Positions 43,077 to 50,286 of a DNA stretch of 64,000 nt are shown piece after piece. Each line of letters begins with the position of its first letter. Position 1 is the stretch's first letter. The translations under genes and the position numbers were made by a program. The notes below the pieces were generated by a model, which worked only from the letters and a program-made list of their open reading frames with translations, searched no databases and was not told the origin of the DNA. The DNA is taken from contig BPUI01000001.1 of the NCBI GenBank assembly GCA_019973575.1, forward strand, positions 992,001 through 1,056,000, given 5' to 3'. The stretch comes from Gemmatimonadetes bacterium T265. Its GTDB lineage: Bacteria; Gemmatimonadota; Gemmatimonadetes; Gemmatimonadales; Gemmatimonadaceae.

Positions 43077-43622
43077 CGTCCCGCTGTTATCGTCCCGCGG
43101 TAGCCGTCCGCGCCCGGGGGAGGGCGGGGCGGGTGGCTCAGAGACCCGGTGGTGCAGGGGCGGGTGGGGCGACGGGGCGGGCGGGACGTCGCGGGGCGTG
43201 TACGTCGGGGGCGCAGCGGGACGTGCGAGATGGCGCGGCATGGGTGGGGCATTCCGGGGAGAACCGTGCGAGTGCCACGACGCGAGTAGGGCGGCGGGTT
43301 GGGCGAAAGGGGCGGGCGGCGGGTACGGCGCGGCGGGTACCGCGGGGCGGGCCGGCGCCCGCCCCCCGCCCGTCTCGTCCCGCCGTGAGGCCCCGGCGAA
43401 CCGCCCGTTCCGTCTCGTCGTGCCCGTCGCGCTCCACCCGGGGTGCCTTACCCGCCACGCGCCATCTCGCACTTTCCGCTGCGCCCCCCGACGTACACGC
43501 CCGCCGACGGCCCGCCCGCCCCGTCGCCCCACCCGCCCCTGCACCACCGGGTCTCTGAGCCACCCGCCCCGCCCTCCCCCCGGGCGACGACCGCTGCCGC
43601 GGGACGATAAAGGCGGGACGGA
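43077..43622. repeat. Very long inverted repeat between convergent genes
   Basis: Left arm about 43077-43320, right arm about 43370-43622. Bases 43118-43185 are perfectly complementary to 43511-43578 (68 bp), and similarity continues on both sides with mismatches. It fills the 565-nt gap between the MATE and outer-membrane-protein genes. Frames crossing it give near-identical peptides from both arms on opposite strands, which is explained by the repeat. No transposase, target duplication or palindromic end is seen. Confidence 0.9.
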
Positions 43623-43632
43623 TACAGCGGCC

Positions 43633-44871
43633 TCACCTCCTCTTCCCCACCCTCCCCGCACTCGTCACCACCCCCGCGTACCACGCGTGCGCCTGCGGCC
43701 CCGTCACCGGCACGATCGTCCCGAAGTCCACCGCCAACTCCGGCCGCACTACGAACGTCGGCCCCGTGAGCACCGCGACGACCGGCGCGCTCCCGGCCGG
43801 CCCGCTCGTCCCCGGGTAGCCGTAGGTCTCGAGCGCCCAGCCGAGGCCCCCGCGTACCGGGATGCCCGCGGCCGCTGCCCACAGCGTGGAAGTCCGCGGT
43901 GCCCGGGTCCCGTCGCCCGTGCGCCACGTCGCGCCGAGGTTGAGGTCGAGGCTCGCCGGGCCGAGGGTGCGCGAGTTGATGAGCAGGAGGCTCGCGTCGG
44001 TGGTGCCCGTGCCGCGCGCGCCGCCCGTGGCGAATTTGATCGACGGGAGGAGTGCGACGTCCTGGAGGCGCGGCCGGTCCTCGCTCACCCGCCACTTGAG
44101 GCCGACCGCGACGTCGCCGACTCCGAACGCGGTACCGGTCGCCGCGGCGGCGGGCAGTTGCAGGGCGAGCTGGGTGCGCGGGCCGAGGCCGAGCTTGAGG
44201 AGCGTGGGGACCGAGACGGCGTGCGTGCCGTCGCCGGGCGCGTCGCGTTCGACGCCGCTCTCCACCTCCGCGTACCCCGGCGCGACCGTGCCCGCGTGCG
44301 TCGCCACGCTCGGCCGCTCGGGCTGGACGGCGCGCGGGTGGAAGGCGCCGGCAGACGCGGGGCTGGGGGCGGCGGGCGACGGGGCGGGCGGCGGGGCGGG
44401 GGCGGGCGGTGCGCCTAACGGAGCGGGCGGTGCGCCTAACGATGCGGGCGGCGCGGCGGGCCCGCGCTCCAGCAGCACGCGGCCGCCCGTGTGGTGCTGC
44501 CCGGCGTAGCCGCGCAGGACGAGCCGCCGCCGCGGGACGTCGGGCGCGCCGGCCTCTCCCGCGCCGCCGGCCCGCACGGTGTCGACGACGAACGCCGCGC
44601 ACGAGGCCGCGTCGCGCCCGGGGCGGCGCACGAAGCAGAGGGCGGGGGCGCCGTCGGCCGTCGCGCCGAGCGACCAGCGGCCGAAGTAGCGCCGCTCCTC
44701 GCGGCGGCGGCCGTCGGGGCCGACCCGCACGCGGAGGAGCGCGTCGGCGCCGTCGGGGGCGAGCACCCAGACGCTCGTGTCGCCGGAGGCGGTCTTCGCG
44801 AGGTCGACCCACTGCCCCGCCGCGGCGGGGCGCGGCGGGGAGACGCGCGGCGGTACGCCGATCGGTCTCAT
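43633..44871 (-). CDS. Outer-membrane beta-barrel-like protein with N-terminal extra domain
   Basis: 412 residues from the ATG at 44871. Residues 20-140 form a Cys-containing beta region (SVWVLAPDGADALLRVRVG, GRWSLGATADGAPALCFVR). A Pro/Ala linker (PAPPPAPSPAAPSPAS) leads to a C-terminal barrel opening YAEVESGVERDAPGDGTHAV with LKLGLGPRTQLALQLP, VGDVAVGLKWRV and LLPSIKFATG, the pattern of the MetA-pathway phenol-degradation-type transporter family. No signal peptide is seen at this start, which is odd for an outer-membrane protein; the gene starts 17 nt after the previous one, so the true start is unsure. Confidence 0.65.
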   Translation of the reverse strand: MRPIGVPPRVSPPRPAAAGQWVDLAKTASGDTSVWVLAPDGADALLRVRVGPDGRRREERRYFGRWSLGATADGAPALCFVRRPGRDAASCAAFVVDTVRAGGAGEAGAPDVPRRRLVLRGYAGQHHTGGRVLLERGPAAPPASLGAPPAPLGAPPAPAPPPAPSPAAPSPASAGAFHPRAVQPERPSVATHAGTVAPGYAEVESGVERDAPGDGTHAVSVPTLLKLGLGPRTQLALQLPAAAATGTAFGVGDVAVGLKWRVSEDRPRLQDVALLPSIKFATGGARGTGTTDASLLLINSRTLGPASLDLNLGATWRTGDGTRAPRTSTLWAAAAGIPVRGGLGWALETYGYPGTSGPAGSAPVVAVLTGPTFVVRPELAVDFGTIVPVTGPQAHAWYAGVVTSAGRVGKRR

Positions 44872-44888
44872 GCCTAACGGGGGCACGT

Positions 44889-45845
44889 CTAACGGCCCTC
44901 GCGGCGCGGCGCCGCGTTGCCGGCGTCGGCGGCGACGCGCCACGCGCCGTCGGCGGCCCCCGCGGCGGTGGCACCCGCGGCGCGGCGCCAGACGGTGAGG
45001 TACTTCGAGTACGACGCGTCCGCCCCGTCGCGCACCGTCGCGGTCCCCACGGTCATGCCGAGGTCGCCGCTCGTCGCCGCGTCCGCGTCGGTCGGCGCCC
45101 AGACGAGCGCGCCGGGGCCGAGGTCGCGGAGCAGGGCGCCGGCCGCGGCGGGGCCGCACGTCATCCCCGGCGAGCCGCCGACGACGAGGCCGTCGGGCGC
45201 GAGCGCGGCGGCGAAGGCCGGGCCCGCGCCGTCGCGGGCGGAGCGCGCGGAGAAGGCCGAATCGGCGGCGCGGAGCTCGCGGGCGGCCGCGGCCGGCGTG
45301 CCGGGGCGGAGAGCGCCGGCCGCGGGCGTGGCGCAGGGCACGGCGAGCCGTGGCGGCGTGGCGCCGGCCTTCGCCGCCGCGCCGCGGGCGAGCACCCACG
45401 CCGCGACGTGCCAGGCCCCGGCCGGGGTGCGGCGCCAGTACGCGAGGTAGCGCACCGGCGTCGCAGAATCGCCGGCCAGCGCCGTGCCGTAGCCGAGCGT
45501 GTAGCCGCGCAGCCCGTCGGCGGCGAGTTCGGCGAGCGCGGGCGCCCAGCGGAGCGCGCGGTGCGGGGCGTCGGGGAGGGCGCGGAGCAGCGACTCCGCC
45601 GCCGCGCGGCCGCGCACGACCGGCGCATTCGGGTAGAGCAGGACCACGTCGCGGTCGAGCGCGGTCGGGAAGCCGGTCGTGAGGGAGCGGGCGCTGCGGG
45701 CCGCGTGCGCGCGGTCGGCGGCGAGCAGCGACGCACGGGCTGCGGCGTGGGCGGGCGACGGCCCGCGCGCCGCGTGTGGCGCGCGAGCGCCGAGCCCGCC
45801 GGCGACGAGCAGGAGGGTGGCGGTGCGGGCGCGCGGGTGGGGCAT
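44889..45845 (-). CDS. Secreted protein with two SnoaL/NTF2-like domains
   Basis: 318 residues from the ATG at 45845, followed by a signal sequence (RTATLLLVAGGLGARAPHAA). Two NTF2-like domains follow: residues 50-175 (LDRDVVLLYPNAPVVRGRAA, YLAYWRRTPAGAWHVAAWVL) and 205-310 (LAPDGLVVGGSPGMTCGPAA, YLTVWRRAAG). The repeat of Y-L-x-x-WRR shows an internal duplication. Such domains are binding or isomerase folds; this protein is probably periplasmic. The downstream outer-membrane gene starts 17 nt later, so they form a likely two-gene operon. Confidence 0.72.
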   Translation of the reverse strand: MPHPRARTATLLLVAGGLGARAPHAARGPSPAHAAARASLLAADRAHAARSARSLTTGFPTALDRDVVLLYPNAPVVRGRAAAESLLRALPDAPHRALRWAPALAELAADGLRGYTLGYGTALAGDSATPVRYLAYWRRTPAGAWHVAAWVLARGAAAKAGATPPRLAVPCATPAAGALRPGTPAAAARELRAADSAFSARSARDGAGPAFAAALAPDGLVVGGSPGMTCGPAAAGALLRDLGPGALVWAPTDADAATSGDLGMTVGTATVRDGADASYSKYLTVWRRAAGATAAGAADGAWRVAADAGNAAPRREGR

Positions 45846-45910
45846 GCGAGGGGGCGGGCGGGAGAGGCGGCGGAGCGGGACGTGGCGGCGGGCGCCGCGC
45901 GGGCGCCCGG

Positions 45911-45916
45911 TACTCT
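45911..45916 (+). promoter_or_regulatory. Candidate -10 element TACTCT
   Basis: TACTCT lies in the 205-nt divergent gap, 135 nt before the TonB-like gene. It follows the TACNNT pattern seen elsewhere here. No clear -35 was found. Confidence 0.25.
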
Positions 45917-46050
45917 TGCGCGGCGCACGACACCGCCGCAATGTCCAGTCGGGGCTCGCACGGAGCCGGCGCGCGTCGCATGGGGCGACGCGCCCGAGGC
46001 CCTGTGCCCGCCGAGCTATCGGCGCCCCGGAGAAGTCGGGAGGGAGCACC

Positions 46051-46731
46051 ATGTTGCTCAAGTTGCTCGAGTCGCGCCGCGCCCGCGTGCTCGCGGGGTG
46101 GGCACTCACGGCGAGCCTCGCCGTGCACACCACGGGCGTCGTCGGGACGCTCGTCGAGGCGGCGGGGGCCGACCGCAACGCCGTCAAACCCGAGGGCCTG
46201 ATCTCGGTCCGCTACCTGCTGCCGCCCGACCACGTCGAGCACGTGGTGGGCGAGCGCATCCAGTGGGTCGCCCCGGGCACGGGCGCCACGGGCTTCGCGC
46301 GGGGCACCGGGCCCGGCCTGGCCGCGGCGAAGCGCACGGTCGGCGACGAGCCGCCCCCCCAGGCCACGCGCCCGGCCCCGGTCCCCGAGGGCGATCTTCC
46401 CGACGAGACGCGGATCTTCTCGTCGGAGGACGTCGACACGGCGGCGACGCGCGACCCGGCGAGCGACGGGCCGCACTACCCGGACGCGCTGCGCGCAAAG
46501 GGGGTACAGGGCGAGGTGCTCGTCGAGTTCACGGTCGACACCACGGGCCGCGCCGACACGACCACGTTCACCGTGGTCGAGACCTCGCACCCGCTCTTCA
46601 CGCAGAGCGTGCGCGAGGCGCTGCCGCTCATGCGCTTCACGCCCGCCGTCGCCCACGGCCGCCACGTGCGCCAGCTCGTGCGCCTGCCGATGAAGTTCAA
46701 GCTGCTGGAGGGCGAGAAGGCGTCGATCTGA
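46051..46731 (+). CDS. TonB-like energy-transducer protein
   Basis: 226 residues; the ATG follows GGAGG by 8 nt. An N-terminal membrane helix (RVLAGWALTASLAVHTTGVV) is followed by a Pro-rich, mostly unstructured stretch and a C-terminal TonB domain: YPDALRAKGVQGEVLVEFTV, VVETSHPLFTQSVREALPLM and RFTPAVAHGRHVRQLVRLP. TonB links the inner-membrane proton motive force to outer-membrane receptors such as those at 25170 and 50287. No ExbB/ExbD genes adjoin it, so they must be elsewhere. Confidence 0.88.
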   Translation: MLLKLLESRRARVLAGWALTASLAVHTTGVVGTLVEAAGADRNAVKPEGLISVRYLLPPDHVEHVVGERIQWVAPGTGATGFARGTGPGLAAAKRTVGDEPPPQATRPAPVPEGDLPDETRIFSSEDVDTAATRDPASDGPHYPDALRAKGVQGEVLVEFTVDTTGRADTTTFTVVETSHPLFTQSVREALPLMRFTPAVAHGRHVRQLVRLPMKFKLLEGEKASI

Positions 46732-46755
46732 CCGGGGCCGACCGGCCGGGCGGGG

Positions 46756-47649
46756 TCAGCCTGCCTCGGCCATCATCCCCATCGCGTGGTAGCCCTTGTC
46801 GACGTACACCGTCGCGCCGGTGATCCCCCGCGCGAGGTCCGAGGCGAGGAACGCCGCCACGCCGCCGACCTCCTCGGGGCGCGTCGGCTCGGGGAGCGGG
46901 GTGTTGGCCGCCGCGTAGCGCACCATCCGGTCGATGATCCCGATCGCGCTCGCCGCCCGGCTCGCGAGCGGGCCGGCCGAGATCGTGTTCACGCGCACCC
47001 CGTACTTCCGCCCCGCCTCGTAGGCGAGGAGCCGCGTGTCGCTCTCGAGCGCGGCCTTCGCGCTCGACATCCCGCCGCCGTAGCCCGGGACCGCGCGCTC
47101 GCTCGCGAGGTAGGTGAGCGACGCGAACGAGCCGCCGTCGCGCAGCACGGGGCCGAGCCGCTGGACCATGCTGACGAGCGAGTAGGCGCTCGTGCTCACC
47201 GCGGCCAGGTACCCCGCGCGGCTCGTCTCGAGCAGCGGCTTCTTCACCTCGGGGCCGTTGGCGAGCGAGTGCACGACGACGTCGAGCGGGCGCTCGCCGA
47301 AGTCGGCGACGAGGCGGTCGGCCATCCCCTGCACCGAGAAGTCGCCGGTCTCCTTGTACCGCTTCGACTCGCGCACGTCTTCGGGCGCGTCGTCGAGCGT
47401 GTCGTACATGGCGTCGAGCGGGTAGATGCGCTCGAACTCGAGGAGCGAGCCGTCGGCCAGGCGCCGCGACTCGTCCATCTTGCCGCGCTCGAGCAGGTTG
47501 CGGAAGATCGTCAGCGCGGGGGGCCAGGTGGCGACGCACACCGTCGCCCCGGCGGCGGCGAGGGCCTTGGCGATCGCGAAGCCGTAGCCGTTGTCGTCGG
47601 CGACGCCCGCGACGAGGGCGCGGCGGCCGGAGAGGTCGATAGGGAGCAT
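46756..47649 (-). CDS. fabI: Enoyl-ACP reductase FabI, long (plant/Chlamydia-like) form
   Basis: 297 residues from the ATG at 47649; a TTG 9 nt upstream is less likely. It opens [20 protein letters not shown] (NADH site) and carries [14 protein letters not shown] and the catalytic [13 protein letters not shown] with the Tyr-x6-Lys pattern (about 186-196), then [13 protein letters not shown]. The insertion around [20 protein letters not shown] is shared with plant and some bacterial long-form enzymes. FabI makes the last reduction of fatty-acid elongation and is the target of triclosan. It is convergent with the TonB-like gene. Confidence 0.93.
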   Translation of the reverse strand: MLPIDLSGRRALVAGVADDNGYGFAIAKALAAAGATVCVATWPPALTIFRNLLERGKMDESRRLADGSLLEFERIYPLDAMYDTLDDAPEDVRESKRYKETGDFSVQGMADRLVADFGERPLDVVVHSLANGPEVKKPLLETSRAGYLAAVSTSAYSLVSMVQRLGPVLRDGGSFASLTYLASERAVPGYGGGMSSAKAALESDTRLLAYEAGRKYGVRVNTISAGPLASRAASAIGIIDRMVRYAAANTPLPEPTRPEEVGGVAAFLASDLARGITGATVYVDKGYHAMGMMAEAG

Positions 47650-47705
47650 GGGAGACAAAGTAAGGGTGGCGGGGGAGAGGATGCGGTCGGGGCGGTACGG
47701 CCGGT

Positions 47706-47902
47706 GGGGCGGCGGGGACGGCGCTGTTAATGCGACAGCGGTTGGTCGGGCGCTGTTGATCCGGCTGCGGTTGGTGAGGCGGCCCGCTCGGCCTGACTTC
47801 CCCGGCCTTCCCGCCGTTCCAACCGCCGTCTCACCAACAGCCGTCTCACCAACAGCTGCCCCATCAACCGCGCCCGATCAGCAGCGCCGTCCTCGCCGCC
47901 CC
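47706..47902. repeat. Long imperfect inverted repeat
   Basis: Left arm 47706-47782, right arm 47826-47902, 77 nt each with about 80 % complementarity and a 43-nt spacer. The right arm also has a 15-nt direct repeat (CCGTCTCACCAACAG twice). It lies between two leftward genes, downstream of the Sua5 gene and upstream of fabI, so fabI's promoter must be within or just after it. Confidence 0.7.
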
Positions 47903-47927
47903 CGCCCGCCGTTCCGATCCCCCGCCC

Positions 47928-49001
47928 TCACCGCGCCGCCCGCATCAGCCGGTCGCGCACCCCCGCCCACTCCGGTCCGTCCGGCGGCCGCTCGACGAGC
48001 ACCACCTCGCACTCCGCCTCGTCCATCGCGTGCAGCGCGGCGTAGAGCCGCCGCGCGTAGCCGGCCGGGTCGGCCGGGAGCACCTCGACCGCGTCGGGGA
48101 CGCCGCCTAACGTCTCGCCCCAGGGCGCGAGGAGCAGCGCCCCCGCCCGCCCCGCCGGTCGCCCCGCGCGCCACGCGGCGAGCCGCGCCGCCGCGGGCGC
48201 GCGCGCGTCCGCGTCGAAGGCCCACACCGCGGCCCGCGGCGCGTAGTGCCGCTCGACCATCCCCGGCGCGAGGCGGGGCGCGTCGCCGCGCGGCGCGTCG
48301 GCCGCGGCGACCGGCGTGCCTAACACCGCGCCCAGCCGCGCGGCGTCGAGCGTGCCCGGGCGCAGGAGCCGCGGCGGGCCGTCGCCGCGCGCGACGCCCG
48401 TGAGGTCGACGACGGTGCTCTCGATGCCGACCGCGGTCGGCCCGCCGTCGAGCACGAGGTCGACGGGCACGCCGGACGTGCCCGCACCGAGCCCGCGCAC
48501 GACGTGCGCCGCCGTGGTCGGCGAGAGCTCGGTGTAGCGGTTGGCGCTCGGCGCCGCGACCGGCACCCCGGCCGCGCGCACGAGGGCGAGCGCGACGGGG
48601 TGCGCGGGGACGCGGAGCGCGACCGCGGGGAGCCCCGCGGTGAGCGCGTCGGGCACGTGCCCGCGCTTGGGGAGGACGAGCGTGAGCGGCCCGGGCCAGA
48701 AGGCCTGTGCGAGCCGCTCGGCCGCGTCGGGCCACGCGGCGGCGAGGGCGCGCGCCGCGTCGGCGTCGGCGACGTGCGCGATGACGGGGTTGAAGCTCGG
48801 CCGCCCCTTTGCGGCAAAGATGCGGCGGACGGCGTCCGCGTCGAGCGCGTCGGCGCCGAGGCCGTAGACGGTTTCGGTCGGGAAGGCGACGAGGCCGCCG
48901 CGGCGGATGATCGCGGCCGCCTCGCGGATCGCGGCCGCGCCCCCGTCGCGGTCCACCGCGGCCGGGTCAACGACGAGGAGGCGGGGGCGCGGGCCGTCCA
49001 T
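47928..49001 (-). CDS. Threonylcarbamoyl-AMP synthase, long Sua5 form
   Basis: 357 residues, ATG start. The YrdC domain (about 15-210) shows RRGGLVAFPTETVYGLGADAL, FAAKGRPSFNPVIAHV, PGPLTLVLPKR and AAPSANRYTELSPTTAAHV; the Sua5 domain follows a linker with SPGM-like LAPGMVERHYAPRA and runs to the end. The enzyme makes threonylcarbamoyl-AMP for t6A37 of ANN-decoding tRNAs in the cytoplasm. The C-terminal domain distinguishes it from the short TsaC. It is divergent from the LacI-type gene. Confidence 0.93.
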   Translation of the reverse strand: MDGPRPRLLVVDPAAVDRDGGAAAIREAAAIIRRGGLVAFPTETVYGLGADALDADAVRRIFAAKGRPSFNPVIAHVADADAARALAAAWPDAAERLAQAFWPGPLTLVLPKRGHVPDALTAGLPAVALRVPAHPVALALVRAAGVPVAAPSANRYTELSPTTAAHVVRGLGAGTSGVPVDLVLDGGPTAVGIESTVVDLTGVARGDGPPRLLRPGTLDAARLGAVLGTPVAAADAPRGDAPRLAPGMVERHYAPRAAVWAFDADARAPAAARLAAWRAGRPAGRAGALLLAPWGETLGGVPDAVEVLPADPAGYARRLYAALHAMDEAECEVVLVERPPDGPEWAGVRDRLMRAAR

Positions 49002-49071
49002 GCGGCCAAGCTAGCCGCGCCCACCGGCCCGGTAACGGCCGTTCGATGGCGGCGCTCCAACGCCGCAACGC

Positions 49072-49103
49072 TTGACAGACGCTGGTCCCATGAAAACGTT
49101 TTC
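49072..49103 (+). promoter_or_regulatory. LacI-type promoter/operator (TTGACA plus GAAAACGTTTTC)
   Basis: A consensus -35 TTGACA (49072-49077) is followed 14 nt later by the perfect 12-bp palindrome GAAAACGTTTTC (49092-49103), which occupies the -10 region. Such CG-centred palindromes are classic LacI/GalR operators. The regulator's GTG start is 38 nt downstream, so autoregulation is likely. No second exact copy was seen in the window. Confidence 0.75.
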
Positions 49104-49140
49104 GCGCCATGTTCCGTCCTCGGCCGCGCTCCGTTCGCCC

Positions 49141-50244
49141 GTGACCGCCACCATCCGCGACGTCGCCCGGATGGCCGGCGTCTCCGTCGCGACGGTCTCC
49201 CGCGTGCTCACCGGCAGCGCGCCCGCCCGCGACGACACCCGCGCCCGTATCCTCGAGGCCGCCACCGCCCTCCGCTACACCCCCAACAGCGCCGCCCGCT
49301 CCCTCATCACCCGCCGCACCGGCGCCCTCGGCGTCATCCTCCCCGACCTCCACGGCGAGTTCTTCTCCGAGCTGCTCCGCGGCGCCGACCGCGCCGCCCA
49401 GGCCGAGCACCACCACCTGCTCGTGTCGAGCTCGCACCACGACCGGGAGGGGATCGAGGCCGCCCTGCGCTCGATGCGCGGCCGCGTCGACGCGCTGCTC
49501 GTGATGAGCCCCGAGCTCGACGCCGAGTCGCTCGCCGCCAACCTCCCGGCCGCGTTGCCCGTCGTGCTGCTCAACTGCGACGCGCCGGCCTCGGGAGCGG
49601 GCGGCGCGGAGGCGCGGCAGGTCGACGTGCTCGCGGCCGACAACTTCGGCGGCGCGCGCGCGATGGTGCGCCACCTCCTCGCGTTAGGTCACACGCGCGT
49701 CGCGCACGTCGCCGGCGCGGCGCGCAACCTCGACACGCGCGAGCGGCTCCGCGGCTACCGCGCCGCGCTGCGCGAGTCGGGCGTGGCGCGCCGGGCGGCG
49801 TACGAGGCGCCCGGCGACTTCACCGAGGCGGGGGGCCACCGCGCCGCGCTCGGGCTGCTCGCGCTCGCCGAGCCGCCGACGGCGATCTGTTGCGCGAACG
49901 ACGCGTCGGCGATCGGCGCGCTCTCCGCGGCCCGCGAACTCGGGCGCCGCGTGCCGGAGGACGTCGCCGTCGTGGGGTTCGACGACGTGCCGATGGCGCG
50001 CTACGTGACGCCGCCGCTCAGCACGGTGCGCGTCGCGATCGACCGGTTCGGCGCGCGGGCGGTGGAACTCGCGTTAGGCGCGGCGCGGCGCGCGGCCGCG
50101 GGCCTGCCGCCGCGGGCGCCGGTGCGCGAGACGGCACCCGCGGAGCTCGTCGTGAGAACGTCGTGCGGGGCGGGGTCGCGCGCGCCGCCCGACGCCGTGG
50201 CCGACACGTCGCGCGCATCCCTCGGCACGCGGCCGCACACCTGA
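49141..50244 (+). CDS. LacI-family transcription regulator of the beta-glucan locus
   Basis: 367 residues from the GTG at 49141, where the family's standard opening ATIRDVARMAGVSVATVSRV starts; earlier starts would run through the operator. The helix-turn-helix is residues 4-24, the hinge ends NSAARSLITRRT, and the periplasmic-binding-like sensor follows (LGVILPDLHGEFFSELLRGA, AVVGFDDVPMARYVTPPLST). LacI-type regulators usually respond to a sugar or oligosaccharide. It heads a row of a receptor, glucanase and beta-glucosidase genes, 42 nt before the receptor start. Its C-terminal 40 residues are an extra Ala/Arg tail. Confidence 0.92.
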   Translation: MTATIRDVARMAGVSVATVSRVLTGSAPARDDTRARILEAATALRYTPNSAARSLITRRTGALGVILPDLHGEFFSELLRGADRAAQAEHHHLLVSSSHHDREGIEAALRSMRGRVDALLVMSPELDAESLAANLPAALPVVLLNCDAPASGAGGAEARQVDVLAADNFGGARAMVRHLLALGHTRVAHVAGAARNLDTRERLRGYRAALRESGVARRAAYEAPGDFTEAGGHRAALGLLALAEPPTAICCANDASAIGALSAARELGRRVPEDVAVVGFDDVPMARYVTPPLSTVRVAIDRFGARAVELALGAARRAAAGLPPRAPVRETAPAELVVRTSCGAGSRAPPDAVADTSRASLGTRPHT

Positions 50245-50286
50245 CCACCGAACAGCCTCCCTCCCCTACCCCGCAGGAGTTCACGC

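Noticed and set aside
43001-43663. Several open frames of 130-300 codons in the MATE/outer-membrane-protein gap
   Set aside because: The same peptide appears from both arms on opposite strands, so these frames are a by-product of the inverted repeat, and they are rich in Gly, Arg and Pro only.
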